Below are positions 24,914-33,075 of a stretch of 40,129 nt of DNA, piece by piece. Source of the stretch: Candidatus Daviesbacteria bacterium (GTDB taxonomy: Bacteria; Patescibacteriota; Microgenomatia; Daviesbacterales; UBA10151). Location: contig DAIDIY010000046.1 of the NCBI GenBank assembly GCA_027451625.1, positions 1-40,129 of the forward strand, read 5' to 3'. Numbering within the stretch: the first letter of the stretch is position 1; each line of letters opens with the position of its first letter. Position numbers and translations under genes: made by a program. The notes below the pieces were generated by a model that was given only the letters and a program-made list of their open reading frames with translations, searched no databases and was not told the origin of the DNA.

Positions 24914-25531
24914 TTATACAACTAGAGAATCTGGAATAACAGCCGCGCCTTGACGGATGATAGACAACTTATTTTTTTCGAGTTTCACTACTGTGGATGG
25001 TGGAGAGGTTTTTTCGCCATCGTCTAAATAAAAATCTACGTTATTACCGAAATATCGTTGAGCTTCTTTAATATTTTTAGATGAAGGTTCATCCTCAAAA
25101 TTAGCACTCGGTGAGACTAAGGGGCCACTTATTCTTAATATTTTTTGAATTAAAGGATATTTAGGTATCCTAAATGCTAAGGTATTTGTCCCCCTATCGA
25201 GATAACTTAGATCAGGATCAGAGATAGGTAAGATAAGGCTAATTTTATCTGGCCAAACACTATTTAGGATTTTTCTAGTCTCAGAGTTTAACGAGATTTT
25301 AAAAAGAGTCAAATCAGAGATATTATTGATGAGTATAATCATAGGTTTTGCAGGATTTCTTTTACGGAGATGGTAAATTTTTTCTATAGATTTAGGCTGA
25401 AATACAGATGTTGAAATCCCATATATAGTATCGGTAGGCATTATCCCGATACCTCCTTTTTTTAGAATATCTGCTATCTCTCGGATGCTATTTGGGCTTA
25501 AGTCACGCGAAAAATATATTTTTCTCATCAT
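24914..25531 (-). CDS. Threonylcarbamoyl-AMP synthase (Sua5/YciO/YrdC/TsaC)
   Basis: It makes L-threonylcarbamoyl-AMP for t6A37 of ANN-decoding tRNAs. GGIGIMPTDTIYGISTSVF, the Lys/Arg-rich HLRKRNPAKPMIILI and LAFRIPKYPLI, then PLVSPSANFEDEPSS are YrdC hallmarks. 205 residues, no C-terminal Sua5 domain. Two ATG codons begin the ORF; TAAAAT lies 9 bases before the first, so the mRNA leader is very short. With miaA it points to modification around tRNA position 37. Confidence 0.9.
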   Translation of the reverse strand: MMRKIYFSRDLSPNSIREIADILKKGGIGIMPTDTIYGISTSVFQPKSIEKIYHLRKRNPAKPMIILINNISDLTLFKISLNSETRKILNSVWPDKISLILPISDPDLSYLDRGTNTLAFRIPKYPLIQKILRISGPLVSPSANFEDEPSSKNIKEAQRYFGNNVDFYLDDGEKTSPPSTVVKLEKNKLSIIRQGAAVIPDSLVV

Positions 25532-25586
25532 AGACTTAAGATTTTATCTAAATTTGAGGTGTATGGCAAATTAAAATTAATGAGTG

Positions 25587-26114
25587 TTAATGAATCTCTC
25601 CTAACTTTTCCACTTCTTTTCGGATCTCTTCTGTAGGTAATCCAGAAAAATCAATATTTTTTGTTTGAGCTAAAACTAAACCTTCAAGCAGCCTGCTGGC
25701 ATACAAAGCGTCTTTCTTTTCTATATATGAAATTATATTCGGTGAATCTTTAAATTCTCTTTGATAGATTTTTAAAGTTGAAAAGAGTGCTCCGGTATCT
25801 AAAGTTATATCTGTGATAATTGAGATAGGAATACTATGATATTCAGTTGGACCAAATATAGTATTAGATATAATTCCTATCTTTGTCGGATCAATTGTGA
25901 CCTGGTCTGGTATAAGATCAAGTGGATGTCCTGATTTAAATTTAAATAATATCTTTTCTGAAATATCTGTAAGATCTGTTAGTCGTTGTTCATCAGAATT
26001 CTGTTTTTGATTATTTGGTTGAGTTGTCGAGGTGTGTTTAGGTTTTTTTGATAAGATATCAGCTTTTTTTTGTGGGGAAGAGTTTTGAAAACTGATTTTA
26101 CCCGAAGATTCCAT
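25587..26114 (-). CDS. Hypothetical protein with PH-like domain
   Basis: 175 residues. The first ~60 are Ser/Gln/Lys-rich and probably disordered (SSPQKKADILSKKPKHTSTTQ). From about residue 58 a beta-rich part, SGHPLDLIPDQVTIDPTKIGIISNTIFG with SIPISIITDITLDTGALFSTLKIYQ, followed by a helix (EKKDALYASRLLEGLVLAQ), looks like a bacterial PH-like fold seen in CPR hypotheticals. No catalytic motif. TATAAT ends 6 bases before the ATG at 26114, so I choose this over the track's TTG. Confidence 0.7.
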   Translation of the reverse strand: MESSGKISFQNSSPQKKADILSKKPKHTSTTQPNNQKQNSDEQRLTDLTDISEKILFKFKSGHPLDLIPDQVTIDPTKIGIISNTIFGPTEYHSIPISIITDITLDTGALFSTLKIYQREFKDSPNIISYIEKKDALYASRLLEGLVLAQTKNIDFSGLPTEEIRKEVEKLGEIH

Positions 26115-26193
26115 GATCAAATTATAGTCTTTAATAAATTAGTCGAAATAAAGATTTAGATAAGATCTATGTAATATGTCTTTGTAGGTAACT

Positions 26194-26580
26194 CTAAAAT
26201 TCCTCAGATAACTCTGAAAATTTAAAATGATAATAAATTTTAGGTACTAAATCCACTCTGCCTGTTTTCTCTAAATTCCAGAAATCGATTTCTTTTAAAG
26301 TTTCTTTTACAGATTTTTCAACAAAATCAAACCATTCTTCATCAGTTTTTCTCTTCAACTTTGAAGAATATACTTTTATTTCTCCATTTTTTAAAGGAAT
26401 TAATGTTTGAATTCTGTCTTTTTCTACGATCCATGCTTCACACTCAAGGATAGCTATGTTTGATTTCATTAACTCTTCAAATAACTTCTCCAGGTTTCTT
26501 TTTCGCCAAGCATATGTAAAATAAGAGGGATGAAAAGAATATCGTTTATAATAATCTGGAATCTTATCTTCAATAATCAT
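26194..26580 (-). CDS. Hypothetical protein abutting tRNA-Pro
   Basis: 128 residues, soluble, aromatic-rich (YYKRYSFHPSYFTYAWRKRN) with EAWIVEKDRIQTLIPLKNGEIKVY and WFDFVEKSVKETLKEIDFW. I do not recognise it. Its ATG lies only 3 bases after the last base of tRNA-Pro on the same strand, with no room for a promoter or ribosome-binding site of its own, so it is most likely transcribed with the tRNA and released by tRNA 3' processing. Confidence 0.75.
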   Translation of the reverse strand: MIIEDKIPDYYKRYSFHPSYFTYAWRKRNLEKLFEELMKSNIAILECEAWIVEKDRIQTLIPLKNGEIKVYSSKLKRKTDEEWFDFVEKSVKETLKEIDFWNLEKTGRVDLVPKIYYHFKFSELSEEF

Positions 26581-26583
26581 CGG

Positions 26584-26655
26584 TCGGGGCGAGAGGAATT
26601 GAACCTCCTACTCCTGGACCCCCAGCCCAGTGTTCTGCCGGTGAACTACGCCCCG
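26584..26655 (-). tRNA. tRNA-Pro (anticodon GGG)
   Basis: The 72-base gene folds fully: acceptor CGGGGCG/CGCCCCG (the C1-G72 pair is typical of tRNA-Pro), D arm GTTC/GAAC, anticodon stem CTGGG/TCCAG with loop CTGGGGG (anticodon GGG), five-base variable loop, T arm GGAGG TTCAATT CCTCT, discriminator A. CCA is not encoded (CCG follows). The D loop is short (7 bases). An extended -10, TGaTAAAAT, lies about 15 bases before the 5' end. Confidence 0.95.
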
Positions 26656-26705
26656 TTACTATTGAATCGTATTTTATCATTTCTAGATATATAATTTCTA
26701 TTAAT

Positions 26706-27212
26706 ATGAATATATCTTTAGAGAAAGCAAAAAGTGAAAAATTATTTTATTTTGTGGCGACAGGCGTTATTTATCATCCTAAAAAGAAAAGATGTTTATT
26801 ACTAAAAAGGTCGGCTGAAGAAAAAGTTCATCCGGGACTCTGGGGGGTTATTGGTGGAAAATTGGAGTGGAGAGATTTACAGGAAAATAAACCTACACGA
26901 GTCAATTTTGATGTACTTGATTGGGAAGGCTTGGTTGAGAAGTTAATTCAAAGAGAAGCAAAGGAAGAGAGTGGTTTAAAGGTGGAAGATCCGTATTATT
27001 TAGATAGCGTTGTTTTTTTACGCCCAGATAACATCCCTGTTGTATGTTTCAAATTTGCAGTTAAATATATTGCGGGGAGAGTTAAGATGGCAGCGGAATT
27101 TAGTGATTTTATGTGGGTAGATATGTCAGAATCTTCTAAGTTAAAGTGTATTGAGGGAATACCAGAGGAGGTCGGCAAAACAATAGCCCATTATTTACAT
27201 AAACCAGTATGA
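26706..27212 (+). CDS. Nudix hydrolase-like protein with split Nudix box
   Basis: 168 residues. A Nudix fold is indicated by KKRCLLLKRSAEEKVHPGLWGVIGGKLEW and REAKEESGLKV. Between GGKLEW and the REAKEESGL helix there are about 25 residues, more than the 13 or so expected, so the box contains an insertion (RDLQENKPTRVNFDVLDWE). Substrate unknown. TATAAT ends 10 bases before the ATG. The 3' end overlaps the convergent PIG-V-like gene by 18 bases. Confidence 0.82.
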   Translation: MNISLEKAKSEKLFYFVATGVIYHPKKKRCLLLKRSAEEKVHPGLWGVIGGKLEWRDLQENKPTRVNFDVLDWEGLVEKLIQREAKEESGLKVEDPYYLDSVVFLRPDNIPVVCFKFAVKYIAGRVKMAAEFSDFMWVDMSESSKLKCIEGIPEEVGKTIAHYLHKPV

Positions 27213-28532
27213 GTTTATAAAAAGGATTGCTAAAGAGGCTTGAAGGAATAGGCTAATAAAAAGATAACATTTTTCTATGTAAGGATTTTTAATTAATGCC
27301 ATAGCAAAAAATAAAGGGAAAATAGTTAAAGCATATCTTGGTAGATCAAGTAGCGTTCCTGACATCAGTGGAATCAAAAAAGCAAGGGCATAATAGATTG
27401 TATATGACCAATAGAGTTTATAAAGAGAGATTATTAGGCCTACAATAAGGAGTAAGCAAACTGTAAATTGAAATAGGATACGGTTAGTGTCTCCTATTTG
27501 GAATAATGGATGAGTTAGGAAATAATGAGCAGCTCCAAGTATTGGACTCCAGGGGGGAGAGATATGTTTGTTCCAATTAGATTATTCAGAGATAAAGTTG
27601 AGATATGATCCAAAGCGAACTTTTTGGAAGTAAAGCCATAAAAGAGAAGGAAGAAGAGAAAAAGATACAACTCCGAATGTAGGATTTAAAAGTTTATTAG
27701 GTTGGAATCGAGGCGCTGTCCACTCTATTACTGCTGCAAGTGTAGAGATCATAAGTAACAATATTGAGGTGGGTACAAGCACTAAAGAAGCCTCAATAAG
27801 CGGAAAAATTTTATAGCTTAAGCTGAAGTGTTGTAATAAAAGAATACCGATATTAAATAAAATTAAGATTATTACAGTCCGTCGTGAAAAAGTCTTCGAG
27901 AGATCACTGAGTGAGAATTTTCCTGCTGGTAACAAAAGATATTCCATAAAAAGTAGCGGAATTAAAGTTAATCCGATAATTCTTGTAATTGAGGATAATC
28001 CTATTAAAACAGTGGCAGTTTTCCAGGACCGTTTTCTTATATAATAAAAGGCTGATAGAGTAAAGGCGAGAAAAAGAGATTCTGTATATAAAGATCCAAG
28101 ATAAAAACTGGTAGGAAAAATGATAAATGCGAATATTATTCTTTGAGCTGTTTTTTGATTAAAGTCTAGTAATGCAAGTTTATATAAGTAAAAGAGAGTG
28201 GTAAGTGTCGCTATTTGCGAAATTAAGAATCCTGACCAAAAGTAATTTAATCCGGTATATGAAACTATTTTGATAAGTAGTGGGAAAGTTGGGAAAAAAA
28301 CAGTCTGAAATGGAAGGTAACCGTGTGATGCTATAGATAGATAATGACCTCCATCCCAGTTAGCCCATCTAGTCCAATAGTCGAGAGTTTCTTTAGGAGG
28401 AAAGTAGAGACCTTTGAGGGAATTAGTATTAGCAAAAGTACTGAGTCCTAAGAGGGTGGTAAATATCAGAGCAGATCGCCATATAATAAAGAGTAAAGTA
28501 ACGTATTTTAATATTTTTAAATTATTTTGCAC
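27195..28532 (-). pseudogene. PIG-V-like mannosyltransferase interrupted by in-frame TAA
   Basis: The 316-residue ORF (27582-28532, GTG start) has PIG-V-type features: YWTRWANWDGGHYLSIASHGY, a FFPTFPLL segment and LGSLYTESLFLAF, with many membrane segments. It stops at TAA after SYLNFISE, but the same frame continues for 128 codons as SNWNKHISPPWSPILGAAHYF, MSGTLLDLPRYALTIFPLFFA and ends at 27195, all in keeping with the missing C-terminal membrane half. A single CAA to TAA change (Q before SNW) would explain it. Either a recent pseudogene, a strain polymorphism, a base error, or readthrough. Confidence 0.8.
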
Positions 28533-28604
28533 TTCATTTTTAATAATACTAAAATGATTTCTTTTTATAAAGGTACTCTACTCTGTCGTTTGTATGTATC
28601 CATA

Positions 28605-28626
28605 CGGAGGTACAATGAGTAAATAG
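28605..28626 (+). other. Possible minigene MSK with strong ribosome-binding site upstream of recA
   Basis: CGGAGG (28605-28610) sits 4 bases before ATG AGT AAA TAG. A small GTATG/CATAC hairpin overlaps its 5' side. It lies upstream of the recA promoter, so it is not part of the main recA mRNA. May be a gene remnant or a chance match. Confidence 0.25.
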
Positions 28627-28629
28627 TTG

Positions 28630-28657
28630 TTGTATTTGATGATTTTAGTGATATACT
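28630..28657 (+). promoter_or_regulatory. recA promoter
   Basis: TTGTAT (28630-28635), 16-base spacer, extended -10 TGaTATACT (-10 at 28652-28657). The predicted start near 28664 is two bases before the ATG. I see no recognisable LexA box. Confidence 0.6.
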
Positions 28658-28665
28658 GCCTCTGT

Positions 28666-29727
28666 ATGGCAACAACTTCTTTAGACGCTAAAAAATCTGC
28701 AATTCTTACAGCTATGCAGCAAATCCAGAAACAATACGGAACTGGATCAATCATGAGACTTGGGGAAAGAGTAGAAAAATTTACTACAAATGTTATTTCT
28801 ACAGGATCTTTAGCTCTTGATTTAGCTATTGGAGTAGGCGGATTACCATGCGGTAGAGTTATTGAGATATATGGTCCCGAAGCATCTGGAAAAACCACTG
28901 TAGCTTTACATGTTGTTGCTGAAGCTCAAAGAAAAGGAGGAGTCGCTGCATTTATTGATGCTGAGCATGCATTAGATCCACAAAGAGCTCAAAAGATAGG
29001 AGTAAATTTAGACGAATTATTAATTTCTCAACCTGATACAGGAGAACAAGCTTTAGAAATAGCTGAAACTTTAATTAGATCCGGGGGAATTGATGTTATA
29101 GTTATTGATTCAGTAGCAGCTTTAGTTCCGAAAGCTGAAATTGAGGGTGAAATGGGAGATGCAATGGTAGGAGTTCAGGCAAGGCTGATGTCTCAAGCAC
29201 TGCGTAAACTAACAGGAGCAATCGCCAATACTAATACTATTACTATTTTTACCAACCAATTAAGGCAAAAGATCGGTGTGATGTTTGGAAATCCAGAAAC
29301 AACTCCGGGAGGACTTGCTTTAAAGTTTTATTCATCTGTGCGTTTAGATATTCGTAAGATCGAGAATATTAAATCAGGTGACCAGGTTGTTGGGTCAAGA
29401 CATCGAGTGAAGGTTGTAAAAAATAAAGTGGCTCCCCCATTTCGAATAGCTGAATTTGACATGGATGAAGATGGTATCTCTCACGAAGGAGAGCTACTGG
29501 ATATCGGACTAGAATTGGGATTACTTTCTAAGTCGGGAGCCTTTATAAAACAAGATGACAAAATTTTGGGACAAGGACGGACAGCAGCAGTTTCTTATCT
29601 AAAAGAAAATAGGAAGGAATCTGAAAAATTAGAGAAGGAGATCAGAGATAGTTGGAACAAGCAAAGCAAAGGTCAAGAGCTCGTGGTCGGGAAAGAAGAT
29701 GACATAGTAGAGGAATCTTCTCTTTAA
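28666..29727 (+). CDS. recA: Recombinase RecA
   Basis: It forms filaments on single-stranded DNA for strand exchange. Walker A GPEASGKT at residues 70-77, Walker [11 protein letters not shown], loop 2 [20 protein letters not shown] and [27 protein letters not shown] are intact. 353 residues with a short acidic C-terminus ([11 protein letters not shown]). The start is ATG 28666, as the track's TTG at 28627 lies within the promoter. recX follows after 25 bases. Confidence 0.98.
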   Translation: MATTSLDAKKSAILTAMQQIQKQYGTGSIMRLGERVEKFTTNVISTGSLALDLAIGVGGLPCGRVIEIYGPEASGKTTVALHVVAEAQRKGGVAAFIDAEHALDPQRAQKIGVNLDELLISQPDTGEQALEIAETLIRSGGIDVIVIDSVAALVPKAEIEGEMGDAMVGVQARLMSQALRKLTGAIANTNTITIFTNQLRQKIGVMFGNPETTPGGLALKFYSSVRLDIRKIENIKSGDQVVGSRHRVKVVKNKVAPPFRIAEFDMDEDGISHEGELLDIGLELGLLSKSGAFIKQDDKILGQGRTAAVSYLKENRKESEKLEKEIRDSWNKQSKGQELVVGKEDDIVEESSL

Positions 29728-29752
29728 TACTTATATTTAGGTTAGAGTTTAG

Positions 29753-30403
29753 ATGTCAAGAATTACTTTGATTGAACCCCAAAAGAAAAACAAAGATAGA
29801 TTTAATGTGTATATAAACGGTGAATTTATTTTTGGCGCGTCCTCAAATTTAATAGTAGAAGAAAGATTAAGTATAGGCAGAGATATTACGGAAAATGATT
29901 TGAAAGAAATTTTAGGAAGATCTGCAATTAATGATCTTCTAGAAAAAGTTTATGTTTTTTTAAGATTTAGAAATCGAAGTACTAAGGAAGTTAGAGATTA
30001 TTTAAAAAAGGTATCATATAGACGGAAGGTTTTAGGAAAAGAGGAGCTTTCTCCTTTAATTATAGATCTTGTAGTAGAGAAAATTAAAGAAAAAAAATTA
30101 ATCGATGATTCCAAATTCGCGCGGGAGTGGGTTTTAGCAAGAAGGAATAAATTCAAAGGGGATATTGCTATTTATGAAGAATTAACCCAGAAAGGTATTA
30201 ACAGAGAAATAATCGAAGAAGTATTAGATAGTAAAATAGATGCTTCTTTCTTGGCTTCAAAAGCATTAGAACAAAAAGTTAGGTCTTGGAGAGATCTTTC
30301 AGATCGTGAATTGTTTACAAAAGGAGTTGCATTTTTAATGCGAAGAGGATTTTCATACCAAGTATCCAAAGCTACGGTTGAAAAATTACTCAAAAAATCG
30401 TAA
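29753..30403 (+). CDS. recX: Regulatory protein RecX
   Basis: RecX restrains RecA filaments. The 216-residue protein has the three-helix repeats: YVFLRFRNRSTKEVRDYLKK, LIDDSKFAREWVLARRNKFKGDIAIYEELTQKGI and FLMRRGFSYQVSKATVEKLLK. The N-terminal SRITLIEPQKKNKDRFNVYINGEFIFGAS region precedes them. Its place right after recA supports the call. No clear ribosome-binding site. Confidence 0.92.
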   Translation: MSRITLIEPQKKNKDRFNVYINGEFIFGASSNLIVEERLSIGRDITENDLKEILGRSAINDLLEKVYVFLRFRNRSTKEVRDYLKKVSYRRKVLGKEELSPLIIDLVVEKIKEKKLIDDSKFAREWVLARRNKFKGDIAIYEELTQKGINREIIEEVLDSKIDASFLASKALEQKVRSWRDLSDRELFTKGVAFLMRRGFSYQVSKATVEKLLKKS

Positions 30404-30415
30404 AATAGAATCGGG

Positions 30416-30504
30416 AGTTAAAAGTCTTTGAAAGGATTATGACAAAAGGACATTTTACAGCTTTATCCTCGACCACACTAAGATAATCCTTAGTTGATTT
30501 AACT
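30416..30504 (+). promoter_or_regulatory. Long-range inverted repeats in the RNase Y leader
   Basis: Two nested perfect inverted repeats fill the recX-rny gap: AGTTAAA (30416-30422) with TTTAACT (30498-30504), and AAGGATTAT (30432-30440) with ATAATCCTT (30483-30491). The enclosed loop has a further AGGA/TCCT pair. As RNA this is a double helix 12 bases before the rny ATG. No T-tract follows, so a terminator is less likely. Confidence 0.45.
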
Positions 30505-30516
30505 TTCCTAAATATT

Positions 30517-31869
30517 ATGAAAAAAACATTTGGTACGGTTTCAAAATCAGATTATAGCACTGATGAAGATTTGGATCTCTCCCCTGCTTCTATTGTTCAT
30601 CAAGAAGCGGAACTTGCAAAAAGGGAAGGAATCTTGGAAGAAAGAGAGCGAATACTTGCAGAGAAACAGAAAATAGTCGATCAAAAATTTGAGATGGCAG
30701 AGAAAGCCAGAAAAGATCTAATTTCTAAATTGGAAAAAGTATCTGAGTTGTCAACCGATGAAGCTAAAAAATTACTTCTAGATAGTATTGAAAAAGACTT
30801 AGCGGCAGAGATTTCCAGAAGAATTAAAGAAGCAGAAGAAGACATTAAACTTCATGCTGACCAAAAGGCTCGGGAGATATTGGCTGAAGCGATGATGCAT
30901 GGGATTACGGATTATGTTTCCGAATTTACGACCTCTCAGGTAGAGCTACCGGATGAAGAAATGAAAGGACGAATTATTGGAAAAGAAGGGCGCAATGTAA
31001 GAACTTTCGAACAAGCTACAGGAGTAGATGTTTTAATGGATGAAACTCCTGGTGTTCTAATCCTTTCTTCATTTGATCCAGTAAGACGAGAGATTGCGAA
31101 AATATCTCTTCAAAGGCTAATGCAAGACGGACGAATACAGCCGCAACGGATAGAAGAGATCGTTGAACATACTCGTGAAGATGTTGAAAAGTTAATGTGC
31201 GAAGCAGGAGAAAAGTTATGCCATGAAATAGGCGTTTATAATTTACCCGCAGAGCTTGTTTGTTTAATTGGTCGATTTAAATATCGTTATTCATATGGAC
31301 AAAATATGATTCAACATACATTAGAAGAAACCCAAATTGGAATTGCTTTGGCTAAAATGCTTGGTGCAAATGTTAATGTAGTTCGTTTAGCCTGTTTATT
31401 GCATGATATTGGAAAGGTAGTGATTGAAGGTGATGAAGGAACACATATTGAAAAGGGTGTACAAATATGTAAAAAATATGGTCTACCTCAAGAAGTAACC
31501 GATGCAGTAGCCGAACACCATGAAGATAAGCCTTTTTCAAGGGTTGAATCAATAATTGTTTATATTGCAGATGCAATATCAGGAGGTAGACCAGGAGCAA
31601 GGAGAGAGGATGTTGAAGAGTATATAAAAAGGATTGAAGATATAGAAAGAATTGCAACATCGTTTGAAGGAGTAGATAAAGCCTTTGCCGTAGCCGCTGG
31701 AAGAGAGGTTAGAGTGATCGTGATGCCTGAACAGATATCTGATGATGAATTGCCTAAATTGACTCATGATATTGCATCTGAGATCGCCCAACAGGTCATT
31801 GTCCCGGGACAAATTAAGGTAACTGCTATTCGAGAAGTTAGAGCCAGCGATTTTGCGATTTCATCGTAA
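30517..31869 (+). CDS. rny: Ribonuclease Y lacking the N-terminal membrane anchor
   Basis: RNase Y is an endonuclease for mRNA turnover. Residues ~25-125 form a charged coiled coil (EERERILAEKQKIVDQKFEMAEK), followed by the KH motif GRIIGKEGRNVRTFEQATG and the HD domain with LLHDIGKVVIEGDEGTHIEKG and AEHHEDKPF. The protein has 450 residues against about 520 in Bacillus, and the usual N-terminal transmembrane helix is missing; its start, MKKTFGTVSKSDYSTDEDLD, is hydrophilic. It should therefore be cytosolic or anchored by a partner (inference). Confidence 0.93.
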   Translation: MKKTFGTVSKSDYSTDEDLDLSPASIVHQEAELAKREGILEERERILAEKQKIVDQKFEMAEKARKDLISKLEKVSELSTDEAKKLLLDSIEKDLAAEISRRIKEAEEDIKLHADQKAREILAEAMMHGITDYVSEFTTSQVELPDEEMKGRIIGKEGRNVRTFEQATGVDVLMDETPGVLILSSFDPVRREIAKISLQRLMQDGRIQPQRIEEIVEHTREDVEKLMCEAGEKLCHEIGVYNLPAELVCLIGRFKYRYSYGQNMIQHTLEETQIGIALAKMLGANVNVVRLACLLHDIGKVVIEGDEGTHIEKGVQICKKYGLPQEVTDAVAEHHEDKPFSRVESIIVYIADAISGGRPGARREDVEEYIKRIEDIERIATSFEGVDKAFAVAAGREVRVIVMPEQISDDELPKLTHDIASEIAQQVIVPGQIKVTAIREVRASDFAISS

Positions 31870-31877
31870 ATAGGGTC

Positions 31878-31906
31878 TTTACAAGAAGTTTAGTATTTGG
31901 TAAATT
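31878..31906 (+). promoter_or_regulatory. Promoter of the HU gene
   Basis: TTTACA (31878-31883), 17-base spacer, extended -10 TGgTAAATT (-10 at 31901-31906). Predicted start about 31913, four bases before the ATG. Confidence 0.6.
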
Positions 31907-31916
31907 ACTCACACTT

Positions 31917-32189
31917 ATGACAAAAAATGAATTAATAGAGAAAGTAGCAAAAAAATCTTCATTAACAAAAAGAGCCGCTGCTGATTCTGTTAATGCTACC
32001 TTCAATATTATAAGGGATGCGTTGGTAAGAGGAGAGAAAGTTGTCATAACTGGGTTTGGAACTTTTTTAGTCCGTTCTAGAGCAGCAAGAAGAGGAAGAA
32101 ATCCACAAACTGGACAGACTATACAGATTCCACAAAAGAAAACACCAGGATTTACTGCAGGAAAAACCATTAAGAGGATGGTAAAATAA
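31917..32189 (+). CDS. DNA-binding protein HU
   Basis: A 90-residue nucleoid protein. MTKNELIEKVAKKSSLTKRAAADSVNATF, VVITGFGTFLVRSRAARRGRNPQTGQTIQIPQKKTPGFTAGKTIK is the canonical HU beta-arm with the RNPQTG tip. It has its own promoter and a leader of only a few bases. No Shine-Dalgarno sequence. The following 91 bases before the ABC operon hold a weak AT-rich inverted repeat (AATTTTT/AAAAATT). Confidence 0.95.
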   Translation: MTKNELIEKVAKKSSLTKRAAADSVNATFNIIRDALVRGEKVVITGFGTFLVRSRAARRGRNPQTGQTIQIPQKKTPGFTAGKTIKRMVK

Positions 32190-32280
32190 CTGCTAATCTC
32201 CTAAATTTTTCTTAATTAGTAAAAAATTCCAATTCATGAGTTGAATTTTATTGATATCACCAAAATGGTATATTTAACTT

Positions 32281-33075
32281 ATGAAAAAGAGTTGGGTATT
32301 TTTGAAAGCAAACTGGCAAATTTTAGTAGAATATCGAGCAGATCTGATAATTTGGGGTTTAAGTAGTATAATTATCCCTTTTTTAGGACTGGCGATTTGG
32401 CTAACAATCTCTTCTCAAAATTTTACTTTATCTCTGTCGAAATCGGATCTTATTATATATTTTTTGGTTGTTGCTTTACTTAATGTTTTTACCTCAGCTT
32501 GGAGTTCGTGGTTTATTAATGAGCAAATAATAAATGGAGGATTTTCTAAATACTTGACTAAACCTTTCTCTGCTCTATTAGATAATCTAATGGAAAATTT
32601 AGCGGAAAAGATATTAAAAATGATTGCAATCTTACCAGTGATTTTAATTATTTTTAGGCTTTTATTATCATCCGCGCATCTATTTAATTTAAGTCCATTA
32701 ATGATTATTTTATTTATTGTCAGCAGTTTGAATGCTTTTATTATTACTTTCCTCTTAGATGTGACTGTGGGGTTAACTGGATTTTGGTTTCATGATGTAG
32801 ATTTTTTAAATAATTTACTTAATCTGTTGGAGCATTTATTCACAGGTGTGTTAATTCCGATTGTTTTTTTACCTAGATTTTTATACAACTTAGCATTGTA
32901 TCTTCCTTTTAGATATATGGTTTCGTTCCCAGCGGAGATATTTCTACGAAAAGTTGAAGGTCCTTCACTTTGGATGGGAATGCTTATACAATCATTTTGG
33001 CTTGTAATGATAATTATAATTTATAAGCTTATATTTAAGTTTGGAACTAAATATTATCAAGGATATGGAGGATGA
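32281..33075 (+). CDS. ABC-2 family permease 1
   Basis: 264 residues with about six hydrophobic segments. The pattern of ABC2_membrane_6-type (formerly DUF990) exporters is seen: NEQIINGGFSKYLTKPFSAL after two TM helices, FWFHDVDFLNNLLNLLEHLFTGVLIPIVFLP, and LYLPFRYMVSFPAEIFLRK. TGgTATATT ends 6 bases before the ATG, so it begins the operon with a leaderless mRNA. It overlaps permease 2 by 4 bases (ATGA). Confidence 0.85.
   Translation: MKKSWVFLKANWQILVEYRADLIIWGLSSIIIPFLGLAIWLTISSQNFTLSLSKSDLIIYFLVVALLNVFTSAWSSWFINEQIINGGFSKYLTKPFSALLDNLMENLAEKILKMIAILPVILIIFRLLLSSAHLFNLSPLMIILFIVSSLNAFIITFLLDVTVGLTGFWFHDVDFLNNLLNLLEHLFTGVLIPIVFLPRFLYNLALYLPFRYMVSFPAEIFLRKVEGPSLWMGMLIQSFWLVMIIIIYKLIFKFGTKYYQGYGG

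Noticed and set aside
27195-27377. 60-aa ORF as an independent gene
   Set aside because: Its frame continues upstream without interruption to the TAA of the PIG-V-like ORF, so it is the second half of that gene.
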